5,412 nt of DNA, from assembly GCA_025964635.1 (NCBI GenBank), contig JAOPYP010000261.1:1-5412 (forward strand), given 5' to 3'. Below the pieces are notes generated by a model. The model saw only the letters and a program-made list of their open reading frames with translations. It had not been told where the DNA came from and did not search any database. This document shows, piece after piece, positions 1 to 5,185 of the stretch. Position 1 is the first letter of the stretch. Each line of letters begins with the position of its first letter. The translations under genes were made by a program, and so were the position numbers. This DNA comes from Actinomycetes bacterium. Its GTDB lineage: Bacteria > Actinomycetota > Actinomycetes > Streptosporangiales > Streptosporangiaceae.

Positions 1-362
1 GCGGGATGGCCGTGTTCGTGCCGGACTACACCGCCGAGACGTTCCTGGCCGGGACGGGAGGCGGCGGGAGCACCGACGCGGACGGCCGCCAGGGCAGCTT
101 CCGCGAGTGGACCTGGGACCCGGACCCCGCGGACGACTGGATCCGGGTGGAGTACGAGTTCACGCTGCGGGCGGCGGACGGTTCGGTCCAGGTCGTCCGC
201 GAAGCCCACCGGCTGGGCGCGTTCCGGCGTGACCGGTGGCTCCGGCTGCTGGCCGAGGCGGGATTCGAGCCTGAGGCACGCTTCGCCGCCGACGCCCCGG
301 ACGCGGCGGCCGCCGGTGAGGGGATGCCCGCGCACCTGTTCATCGGTCGGCGCCCGCACTGA
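1..362 (+). CDS. Class I SAM-dependent methyltransferase, C-terminal fragment (5' end outside the window)
   Basis: The reading frame is open from the left edge (first full codon at base 3) and ends at TGA 360-362, so only about the last 119 residues are visible. The Met codon at base 6 is probably internal, because the residues after it (AVFVPDYTAETF) belong to the middle of the family fold. Recognisable blocks are VPDYTAETF, then DGR, then a FREWTWDPDPADDWIRVEY segment, an HRLGAF-R-D-RWLRLLAEAGFEPE helix-strand block, and a terminal FIGRRPH. This order is what I know from the C-terminal half of actinobacterial Methyltransf_25-type enzymes. The SAM-binding glycine motif would lie upstream of the window. 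The substrate cannot be told. The gene converges with the methyltransferase gene at 484-1107 across a hairpin-rich spacer. Confidence 0.8.
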   Translation, partial: GMAVFVPDYTAETFLAGTGGGGSTDADGRQGSFREWTWDPDPADDWIRVEYEFTLRAADGSVQVVREAHRLGAFRRDRWLRLLAEAGFEPEARFAADAPDAAAAGEGMPAHLFIGRRPH

Positions 363-364
363 GG

Positions 365-408
365 GCCCGGGCAGCGTGATAACAGCAACAGGCGCTGCGC
401 CACCGGGC
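365..408. terminator. Hairpin between convergent genes, possible bidirectional terminator
   Basis: In the first repeat copy, GCCCGG (365-370) can pair with CCGGGC (403-408), and GCAGCG (371-376) with CGCTGC (393-398). This gives a 12-bp stem with a four-base bulge and a 16-base loop. The second copy forms a weaker version. There is no T-run after it on either strand, which is common in high-GC actinomycetes, so a terminator role is inferred from its place between convergent stops at 362 and 484. Confidence 0.45.
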
Positions 409-452
409 GCCGGGGCAGCGTGATAACAGCAACAGGCACTGCACCACCGGGC
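369..452. repeat. Two tandem copies of a 40-base imperfect repeat
   Basis: Bases 369-408 and 413-452 match at 38 of 40 positions, with only four bases between them. The shared core is GCAGCGTGATAACAGCAACA, which is clearly less GC-rich than its surroundings. Both differences are G to A on the + strand (CGCTGCG versus CACTGCA). There are only two copies and no spacer of useful length, so this is not a CRISPR array. It lies wholly between two convergent genes. Confidence 0.9.
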
Positions 453-483
453 CGCGCCGCCACCGTCCGCTACGGGGTACGCC

Positions 484-1107
484 TCACGCGGCGTCCGGTT
501 TGATAGCGACGCCCTCGTACGTGTAGCCCATGGCCCGCGGCCGGTGGAAGTAGTAGTTCTCCAGCCGGGTCACCCGGAACCCGGCGCCCGCCACCAGGTC
601 CGCGATCCGCCGGTCCAGGTGACACCCACCGACCACCCGCCGGTGCAGCGGGGTGAGCCTGCGCTGCACGCGGGCCACCCGCAACTCCGGGGACAGCCCG
701 TGCTCCACGAAGTGGAACGCGCCCCCGGGCCGCAGCACCCGGTAGGCCTCGGCGAGCGCCCGGCCCGGATCCGGGATCGTGCACAGGGTCCAGGTGCTGA
801 GCACGAAGTCGGCGGTGGCCCCGGCCACCGGCAGCGCCTGGGCGTCGGTGCCGACGAACTCGACCGGCACCGCGTGGGCGGCGATCCGCGTGGCGGCCAG
901 GCGCTGACCCACGGTGGCCGGGTCCACCGCCAGGACACGGGTCACCCCGGCGGGGTAGTGCGGGACGTTCAGCCCGGACCCGAAGCCGATCTCCAGCACC
1001 ACGCCGGTCATCCCGGCGGCGACCCGGGCGCGCACCTGGCGGACGTCCGCGCCGCGCATCCACAGGTCGAGGGCGCGGGGCAGCACCTGATCCCCGTAGA
1101 CACCCAC
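484..1107 (-). CDS. Class I SAM-dependent methyltransferase (METTL7/UbiE-like)
   Basis: Predicted 207-residue cytoplasmic methyltransferase. The SAM-binding motif I is VVLEIGFGSGLN (about residues 36-47), followed by an acidic residue after the second strand in AVDP (60-63). A motif around TDAQALP (87-93) is followed by ADFVLSTWTLCTIPDP (99-114) and the post-motif block RVLRPGGAFHFVEHG (123-137). The N-terminus MGVYGDQVLPRALD resembles the MG-Y---VLPRL-D opening of bacterial METTL7-like proteins, which supports the GTG start at 1107; an in-frame stop at 1120-1122 rules out a longer protein. The ribosome site is poor (GCGGG just before the GTG). The C-terminal YYFHRPRAMGYTYEGVAIKP also fits that family. 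Methyl acceptor unknown; small molecules or lipids are typical for relatives. It is divergent from the PhzF-like gene. Confidence 0.88.
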   Translation of the reverse strand: MGVYGDQVLPRALDLWMRGADVRQVRARVAAGMTGVVLEIGFGSGLNVPHYPAGVTRVLAVDPATVGQRLAATRIAAHAVPVEFVGTDAQALPVAGATADFVLSTWTLCTIPDPGRALAEAYRVLRPGGAFHFVEHGLSPELRVARVQRRLTPLHRRVVGGCHLDRRIADLVAGAGFRVTRLENYYFHRPRAMGYTYEGVAIKPDAA

Positions 1108-1256
1108 CCCGCAAGTTTGTCACGCGTGCGGTGGCGGGATCCCCGGGTGAGGTGTTCGTTGCGGGAAAAGGGGCGGGAGCGGATCGTCGCAGCCGCCGGC
1201 CTGCCGTGGGCGCGGCGGCGGGAGGCGGGGATGATGAGACCGTGACAAAGGAGACT
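1108..1256. promoter_or_regulatory. Divergent intergenic region with a mirrored CGTGACAAA motif
   Basis: This 149-base spacer should hold the promoters of both the methyltransferase and the PhzF-like gene. CGTGACAAA occurs on the - strand at 1124-1116 and on the + strand at 1241-1249. It lies 8 bases before the methyltransferase GTG and 7 bases before the PhzF GTG. I could not find a convincing -35/-10 pair for either gene. The motif could be an operator, part of a promoter, or chance. Confidence 0.45.
1247..1253 (+). promoter_or_regulatory. Ribosome binding site deciding the PhzF-like start
   Basis: AAAGGAG lies three bases before GTG 1257. The spacing is short but the match to the 16S tail is good. 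The alternative in-frame GTG at 1242 has its best purine run (GGAGG, 1221-1225) 16 bases away and would add five residues (MTKET). Family proteins usually begin only a few residues before the F-x-VDAF motif, which favours 1257. Confidence 0.55.
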
Positions 1257-2114
1257 GTGACGACTGCGCGGCTGTTCCAGGTGGACGCGTTCGCGCCGGG
1301 TCCGTTCGAGGGGAATTCCGCGGCGGTCCTGGTGCTGGAGCACGAACCGGACGACGAGTTCGGCCCCGCCATCGGGGCCGAACTCAACCAGCCCGCGACC
1401 GCCGTGGTCTGGCCCGCGGGTGAGCCAGGGCGGTTCGGGCTGCGCTGGTTCACCGCTGCCGGCGAACTGGATCTGTGCGGGCACGGGACGCTGGCGGCCG
1501 CCCGGGTGCTGCTCGACGACGGGCATCCGGTAGGCGACCGGATCCAGTTCGACACCCGCTATGGCCCGCTGGAAGCCCAGTCCGCCGGTCAGTGGATCCA
1601 GCTGCGATTCCCGAACCTGGCCCCGGATCCGCTGGGCGACGGCGGGCTGGCCGACGCGGTGCGGGCCGCGCTTTCGGTCCCGGTCACCGAGATCCTCCGC
1701 AACGACCTGGACGCGATGGCCGTGCTGGACTCGCCCGCCGCCGTCCGGGACCTCCAGCCCGACCTGGGGACACTGCGGGAACTGCCGTTCCGGGGGCTGA
1801 TCGTCACCGCGGTGCGCGAGGACTTCACCGACGAGGACGACATCGCCGCGGACGATACGGCCGACTTCGTGTCCCGTTTCTTCCACGTGGCGGACGGGAC
1901 CGAGGACCAGGTGACGGGGTCCGCGCACTGCGCGCTGGGCCCGTACTGGATCGCGCGGCTGGGCCGCCAGCCGCTGACCGGCCGGCAGCTGTCCGCGCGC
2001 GGCGGGCTGGTCCGGGTGGCCCTGGACGGGGACAGCGTGTTGCTGGGCGGCGAGGCCCTGGTCATGGCCGAGGGCGTCTGGCGGCTGCCGGTCGCGAACA
2101 AGCTGATTCTGTAG
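1257..2114 (+). CDS. PhzF-family protein (phenazine biosynthesis-like, isomerase/epimerase fold)
   Basis: A predicted 285-residue cytoplasmic protein of normal length for the PhzF/YddE family, which folds as two similar halves around an active-site cleft. The N-terminal signature FQVDAFAPGPFEGNSAAVLV (7-26) is clear. LRWFTAAGELDLCGHGTLAA (62-81) carries the conserved His of the CGH-x-T motif (H76), and TEDQVTGSAHC (215-225) matches the usual EDPVTGSAHC, with Asp217 kept but Pro changed to Gln. The catalytic Glu of PhzF (E45 in the Pseudomonas enzyme, usually in N-L-S-E-T-A-F) aligns with Ala47 in NQPATAV, so the phenazine-type isomerisation is doubtful. No phenazine genes are nearby. The start at GTG 1257 follows AAAGGAG; GTG 1242 is possible. 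The extension back to 1131 is low-complexity and unlikely to be translated. Physiological substrate unknown. Confidence 0.9.
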   Translation: MTTARLFQVDAFAPGPFEGNSAAVLVLEHEPDDEFGPAIGAELNQPATAVVWPAGEPGRFGLRWFTAAGELDLCGHGTLAAARVLLDDGHPVGDRIQFDTRYGPLEAQSAGQWIQLRFPNLAPDPLGDGGLADAVRAALSVPVTEILRNDLDAMAVLDSPAAVRDLQPDLGTLRELPFRGLIVTAVREDFTDEDDIAADDTADFVSRFFHVADGTEDQVTGSAHCALGPYWIARLGRQPLTGRQLSARGGLVRVALDGDSVLLGGEALVMAEGVWRLPVANKLIL

Positions 2115-2140
2115 CGCCGTCCGCGGCCGCGGTGTGCGGT

Positions 2141-2173
2141 GACGCGGGCCCGCGGGAGGGACGCGGGCCCGCG
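2141..2173. terminator. 12-bp GC palindromic hairpin, bidirectional terminator candidate
   Basis: CGCGGGCCCGCG occurs at 2143-2154 and again at 2162-2173. The 12-mer is itself a palindrome, so the two copies form a 12-bp perfect stem around the loop GGAGGGA, and the symmetry makes it work the same on both strands. It lies 28 bases past the PhzF stop and 51 bases past the end of the convergent glucanase gene. No T-run follows. Confidence 0.6.
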
Positions 2174-2195
2174 CCAGGGGAAGCGGCGCGTGCCT

Positions 2196-2215
2196 GGCCT
2201 GCGGGTGACCAGGCC
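2196..2215. terminator. Second small hairpin before the glucanase 3' end
   Basis: GGCCTG (2196-2201) pairs with CAGGCC (2210-2215) around an eight-base loop. On the - strand it starts ten bases after the glucanase stop codon, so it is the first structure met by that transcript. It is short and lacks a T-run. It may act together with the larger hairpin at 2141-2173. Confidence 0.4.
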
Positions 2216-2224
2216 CGCGCCCGA

Positions 2225-3760
2225 TCAGGAGGACGGGAAGTTGAAGTAGTGCAGGCTCACGAACGGCGGACTGCCCGGCGCGCCGGAGGAGAATTCCAGG
2301 TAGACCGTGTGGGTCCCGGTCACCTGGGAAATGTTGGCCGGAACGGTCCGCCAGCTGCTCCAGCCGCCGGTATTACCGACCGCGAAGCTGCCCACTGGGG
2401 CATTCGACGGGTTGTCGAGCACCACCTCCACGAGGCCACTCACCCCGCCGGCCGCGCCGGAGGCCACCCGGGCGCCGAATTGGCTGGATCCCGAGCCGAA
2501 ATTGATCCCGGGATACTCCAGGTAGGTGCCGTCGCCGAGCTGGGCGGCCTGGTTCCCGTCCACGCCGGACGGGTTGGTGTCCCCGGTGGCCGCGGTGACG
2601 GAAACGCCCCCGGACGAGCCCTGGTAGCAGTCCGCCGAGATGTCCGCGGTAGCGGTGGACGAGCACGACGTGCCGCCGCCGCTACCCGTGCTGGTCGGCG
2701 TCGGGGTCGGGGTCGGGGTGGGTGTGGGGGTGGGCGACGCGCTGGAGCCGCTGGTCTGGTACACGGCCACGTAGCCGACGCTCATCGCGGCACCCGAACT
2801 GGTCGCGGACGCCGGTGAGGAGCAGCCGCAGATGGCGTTGGGGTACGCGCCGCCGATGGCCAGGTCCAGGATCAGGAAGAACCCGTGATCGACCGCGGCC
2901 TGCCAGGCCGACGCGCCGACCTGGCTCTCGGTCACGGTGTAGTAGGCGTTCCCGTTCAGGTAATAGGTGATCGACTCGTTGCTGGTGTTCGTCCGGTTCA
3001 CGATGACCGAGTAAGTGTTGTACCCGGCCTGGCAGCCGGAGCAGGACTGCAGCCCGCTGCCCAGCCCGGTGGTCTCGTTGCAGGGCCCGCCCGGATCGAC
3101 CCCGCAGTGAAGGGTGCCCGAGTGCTCGGACAGCGCGTTGACGTCCTCCATCACGTCGATCTCGCCGGTGGACGGCCAGTTCGCGCAGTTCATGGTCCCG
3201 GACGTGCCCGCGCCGCTGGAGCGGAAGCCGGCGCCGAGCATCCAGAAGGCGGGCCAGTAGCCAACGCCGCTGGACGGGTTGGGCTGCTTGATCGAGGCGC
3301 TGACCTCCATCTCGCCGCCCGCCGGGGCCGCGAAGCTGCTGCTCACGGTCTCGATCCGGCCCGAGGTCCACGACCCGCCCGAGTTGACCGCAGTGATGTT
3401 CAGGTGCCCGCTGCCGTCCTGGGACACGTTCGCGGTGGAGTTGGTGTTGCTCTCCACCTCACCCGTCCCGTACTGGGCCGTGCAGCCATTGCCGTTGTAC
3501 TGGGTGCCGGTGTCGTAGGTCCAGCCGGAGTCGACCCCGCTGCCCGCGGCGCCCGAGAAGGAGTCGCTGTAGGTGGTGGTCCAGCCGGCCGGCGGCCCGG
3601 GCACGGTGGTCGCCGAGCTGCTGGCCGCGAAGGTCAGGCTGGTCAGCGTGGCGGCCACTAACGCGGTCGCCGCCGCTCCCGCGGCCAGGGCCGCGCGCCG
3701 GGCCGGGCGGAAGCCAGTCAGGGCGCGGATCCGTGGCCGCATGCGGAAGGTTGGTTGCAT
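2225..3760 (-). CDS. Secreted GH16 beta-glucanase with C-terminal CBM6-like module
   Basis: A predicted 511-residue extracellular hydrolase, most likely an endo-beta-1,3-glucanase (laminarinase type). Basic residues 6-22 and a hydrophobic Ala/Leu run (23-46) form a signal peptide, with likely cleavage near residue 50. The GH16 domain spans about 58-336. The catalytic motif GEIDVMED gives nucleophile Glu200, Asp202 and acid/base Glu205, and GYWPAFWMLG (167-176) supplies cleft aromatics. A linker of seven Pro-Thr repeats (343-356) leads to a CBM6-like beta-sandwich (about 366-509), seen in TYLEYPGINFG, RVASG, GGWSSW (465-470) and VTGTHTVYLEF. The usual DWF near the end of CBM6 is HYF here. Ten cysteines (eight catalytic-domain, two CBM) suggest disulfides. 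ATG 3760 follows a good AGAAGGGAG site. It lies downstream of the LacI-type gene on the same strand. Other beta-glucan linkages cannot be excluded. Confidence 0.92.
   Translation of the reverse strand: MQPTFRMRPRIRALTGFRPARRAALAAGAAATALVAATLTSLTFAASSSATTVPGPPAGWTTTYSDSFSGAAGSGVDSGWTYDTGTQYNGNGCTAQYGTGEVESNTNSTANVSQDGSGHLNITAVNSGGSWTSGRIETVSSSFAAPAGGEMEVSASIKQPNPSSGVGYWPAFWMLGAGFRSSGAGTSGTMNCANWPSTGEIDVMEDVNALSEHSGTLHCGVDPGGPCNETTGLGSGLQSCSGCQAGYNTYSVIVNRTNTSNESITYYLNGNAYYTVTESQVGASAWQAAVDHGFFLILDLAIGGAYPNAICGCSSPASATSSGAAMSVGYVAVYQTSGSSASPTPTPTPTPTPTPTSTGSGGGTSCSSTATADISADCYQGSSGGVSVTAATGDTNPSGVDGNQAAQLGDGTYLEYPGINFGSGSSQFGARVASGAAGGVSGLVEVVLDNPSNAPVGSFAVGNTGGWSSWRTVPANISQVTGTHTVYLEFSSGAPGSPPFVSLHYFNFPSS
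2693..2734 (-). repeat. Pro-Thr repeat linker (low-complexity coding repeat)
   Basis: Seven consecutive Pro-Thr codon pairs (residues 343-356) join the GH16 and CBM6-like domains. Such PT linkers are typical of actinobacterial extracellular polysaccharide hydrolases and are often glycosylated. The + strand here is a chain of G3-G5 runs separated by one to three bases (2703-2734). Confidence 0.9.
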
Positions 3761-3766
3761 CCGGTT

Positions 3767-3775
3767 CTCCCTTCT
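3767..3775 (-). promoter_or_regulatory. Strong ribosome binding site of the GH16 gene
   Basis: On the - strand AGAAGGGAG ends six bases before ATG 3760. This fixes the start in preference to the internal Met at residue 7. Confidence 0.8.
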
Positions 3776-3779
3776 GCTG

Positions 3780-3859
3780 GGCGGGCGGCGGGGCCCGCCT
3801 GGGCCGGTATGTCCGGCCGTGGACTTCTGGGTTCGCTGGGGTGGCTTCGCTGGGGTGGC
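3780..3859. repeat. Hairpins and a tandem 14-mer between the lacI-type and GH16 genes
   Basis: The 115-base gap (3761-3875) holds three structures. A 7-bp stem pairs 3780-3786 with 3793-3799 (GGCGGGC/GCCCGCC, six-base loop). A 6-bp stem pairs 3802-3807 with 3813-3818 (GGCCGG/CCGGCC, five-base loop). The 14-mer TTCGCTGGGGTGGC is repeated exactly in tandem (3832-3845, 3846-3859). The hairpins could terminate or thin out read-through from the repressor gene, or stabilise the 5' end of the glucanase mRNA. I see no convincing promoter or LacI-type operator in this gap. Confidence 0.55.
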
Positions 3860-3875
3860 GGCGCGGCGGCGCTGC

Positions 3876-4910
3876 CTAGCGGGACCCCGGGGCCGGGCAG
3901 CCGCAGCTGGCCCGGATCGCGCACCGGGTGGGCAGGATCTCCGTGTGCTGTGGCAGCTCCCGGTCCTCGATCCGGGCCCGCAGCCGCTGGGCGGCCCGGT
4001 GGCCGAGCTCGCGGAACGGCTGCCCGACCGTGGTCAGCTGGGGGGCCACCACCCGGCTGGCGTAGATGTCGTCGAAGCCGGTCACCGCCATGTCGCCGGG
4101 GATGGCCACGCCCGACCCCTGGAACTGCAGCAGCACGCCGATGGCCATCTGATCGTTGGCGCAGGCCACGACCTCCGGGGCGGGGCGGAGCGCCAGCAGC
4201 GTGCGGGCCGCGGCCGCGCCGCTCGCCTCCGAGAAGTCGCCTTCCAGCACCGGGGCGAGGACACAGCCCGGATGCCCGGCCACCGCCTGCCGGAACGCCT
4301 CCAGCCGTTCCCGCGCGTCGGGGGAGTCGGCCGGGCCGGCCAGGAAGCCGAGGCGCCGGTACCCGTGGTCCTCGATCAGGTGCGCGGCGAGCGCCCGCAT
4401 CCCCGCGGTGTTGTCCACCGCCACGACGTCGAGTTCCGTCTCGTCCCGGCGGCCCGCGATGGCGACCACGGGGATGCGCCGGGCCAGCGACCGCAACTGG
4501 CCGGGGGGCATCACTTCCTCCGCCACCAGCAGCCCGTCGACCTTGCCGGACAGCGACCTGATCCGCCGCTGGAACGGCTCGCCGGCCGGGCCGAACGTCA
4601 GCAGCAGCGAGCACTCCGTGCCGCGCAGAACGGACTCGACCGCGTGCACCAGCTCGTCCATGAACAGCGGGCTAGTCTTCTCGATGCCGACCTCGGTCGT
4701 CCCGCGTTCCAGGGCGGCCAGGCCGATGATGTCTTTGCGGCGGCGGCTGAGGCCCTGGGCGGAGCCGTCCGGCACGTAGCCCAGTTCCTCGATCACGGCC
4801 AGGACGCGTTCGCGGGTGTCCGGGCGGACGAGGTTGGAGCCGTGAATGACCCGGGAAACGGTGGCCGTGGACACCCCGGCCCGGTCCGCCACCTCGTAGA
4901 CGGTGCTCAC
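3876..4910 (-). CDS. LacI/GalR-family transcriptional regulator
   Basis: A predicted 344-residue DNA-binding repressor of standard LacI length. The N-terminal helix-turn-helix is STVYEVADRAGVSTATVSRVIHG (2-24). RERVLAVIEELGYVPDGSAQGLSRRR (33-58) holds the hinge helix with the minor-groove Leu54. A periplasmic-binding-protein-like sugar-sensing and dimer domain follows from about residue 61 to 338. It includes KVDGLLV (123-129), VDNTAGMRALAAHLIEDHGYRRLGFLAGP (165-193), ACANDQMAIGVL (249-260) and AVTGFDDIYASRVVAPQLTTVGQP (275-298), all classic for the family. The start is GTG 4910, the only start giving an intact HTH; an in-frame stop is at 4962-4964. Its ribosome site is weak. The glucanase gene lies 115 bases downstream on the same strand, and cre-like operators plus a promoter lie about 240-275 bases upstream. 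Control of beta-glucan use with autoregulation is therefore likely, but inferred. Confidence 0.93.
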   Translation of the reverse strand: MSTVYEVADRAGVSTATVSRVIHGSNLVRPDTRERVLAVIEELGYVPDGSAQGLSRRRKDIIGLAALERGTTEVGIEKTSPLFMDELVHAVESVLRGTECSLLLTFGPAGEPFQRRIRSLSGKVDGLLVAEEVMPPGQLRSLARRIPVVAIAGRRDETELDVVAVDNTAGMRALAAHLIEDHGYRRLGFLAGPADSPDARERLEAFRQAVAGHPGCVLAPVLEGDFSEASGAAAARTLLALRPAPEVVACANDQMAIGVLLQFQGSGVAIPGDMAVTGFDDIYASRVVAPQLTTVGQPFRELGHRAAQRLRARIEDRELPQHTEILPTRCAIRASCGCPAPGSR

Positions 4911-4955
4911 CGCGAGACTTCGCAGGCTCGCCAGGAGCGGGGTGGGGGACCGCCT

Positions 4956-5007
4956 TCGTGATCAACCGATTGGTGTCGTGGGAGCGACACCAATCGGTTG
5001 ATCACGA
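4956..5007. repeat. Perfect 23-bp inverted repeat with a 6-base loop
   Basis: Bases 4956-4978 are the exact reverse complement of 4985-5007, with TGGGAG between them. The arms are about half GC, much lower than the flanks. The element sits 46 bases upstream of the LacI-type start codon, inside the predicted leader of its mRNA. No T-run follows on either strand. Each arm contains AACCGATT, which fits the AANCGNTT core of LacI-family operators. It could be a paired operator, a leader hairpin/attenuator, or a terminator for transcripts from the right. Confidence 0.9.
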
Positions 5008-5125
5008 CCTGGGGTGGCCGCACCGGGGAGTGGGCTGCGGGCCGGGGGGGTGCCCGGCGCGGGTTGTGATCATCATTGACCGCCAGCGCGTGTTTGGCCT
5101 ACTCGTGCCGCCCGGAGCGGGACGT

Positions 5126-5139
5126 TGTAAGCGGTTACA
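5126..5139. promoter_or_regulatory. LacI/CcpA-type operator 1
   Basis: TGTAAGCGGTTACA is a 14-bp palindrome with one mismatched pair and the central CG typical of LacI-family sites. It fits the cre-type pattern TGNAANCGNTNNCA exactly. It lies about 11-24 bases downstream of the transcription start predicted from the - strand promoter at 5157-5185, so a bound repressor would block early elongation or loop to the second site. Confidence 0.75.
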
Positions 5140-5156
5140 TCCGGGTGGTACCAGAG

Positions 5157-5185
5157 ATGCTAGGAATGGATGTAAGCGCTGTCAA
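5157..5185 (-). promoter_or_regulatory. Near-consensus housekeeping sigma promoter facing the LacI-type gene
   Basis: On the - strand the -35 is TTGACA (5185-5180) and the -10 is TAGCAT (5162-5157), separated by exactly 17 bases. Transcription would start near 5150, leaving a leader of about 240 bases before GTG 4910. Operator 2 covers the -35 hexamer and part of the spacer. Confidence 0.7.
5171..5184. promoter_or_regulatory. LacI/CcpA-type operator 2
   Basis: TGTAAGCGCTGTCA fits TGNAANCGNTNNCA; as a palindrome it matches in five of seven pairs. Its centre is 45 bp from that of operator 1. It overlaps the -35 hexamer of the - strand promoter, so binding would directly exclude RNA polymerase. 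Confidence 0.7.

Noticed and set aside
369..452. CRISPR-like repeat pair
   Set aside because: There are only two copies separated by four bases, with no spacers and no cas genes.
26..463. Long - strand frame opposite the first methyltransferase
   Set aside because: It is the antisense shadow of a recognisable protein, is rich in Arg/Pro/Ser/Ala without a domain, and runs through the non-coding repeats.
1131..1256. N-terminal extension of the PhzF-like frame back to 1131
   Set aside because: The added residues are low-complexity Gly/Ala/Arg with no family match, there is no ribosome site for that start, and the family normally begins close to the FQVDAF motif.
4956..5007. Transposon terminal inverted repeats
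   Set aside because: The arms are only six bases apart, with no transposase and no flanking target-site duplication.
5076..5105. + strand promoter TTGACC with TACTCG 18 bases later
   Set aside because: The -10 is a poor match, lacking the final T, and no + strand gene follows within the window.
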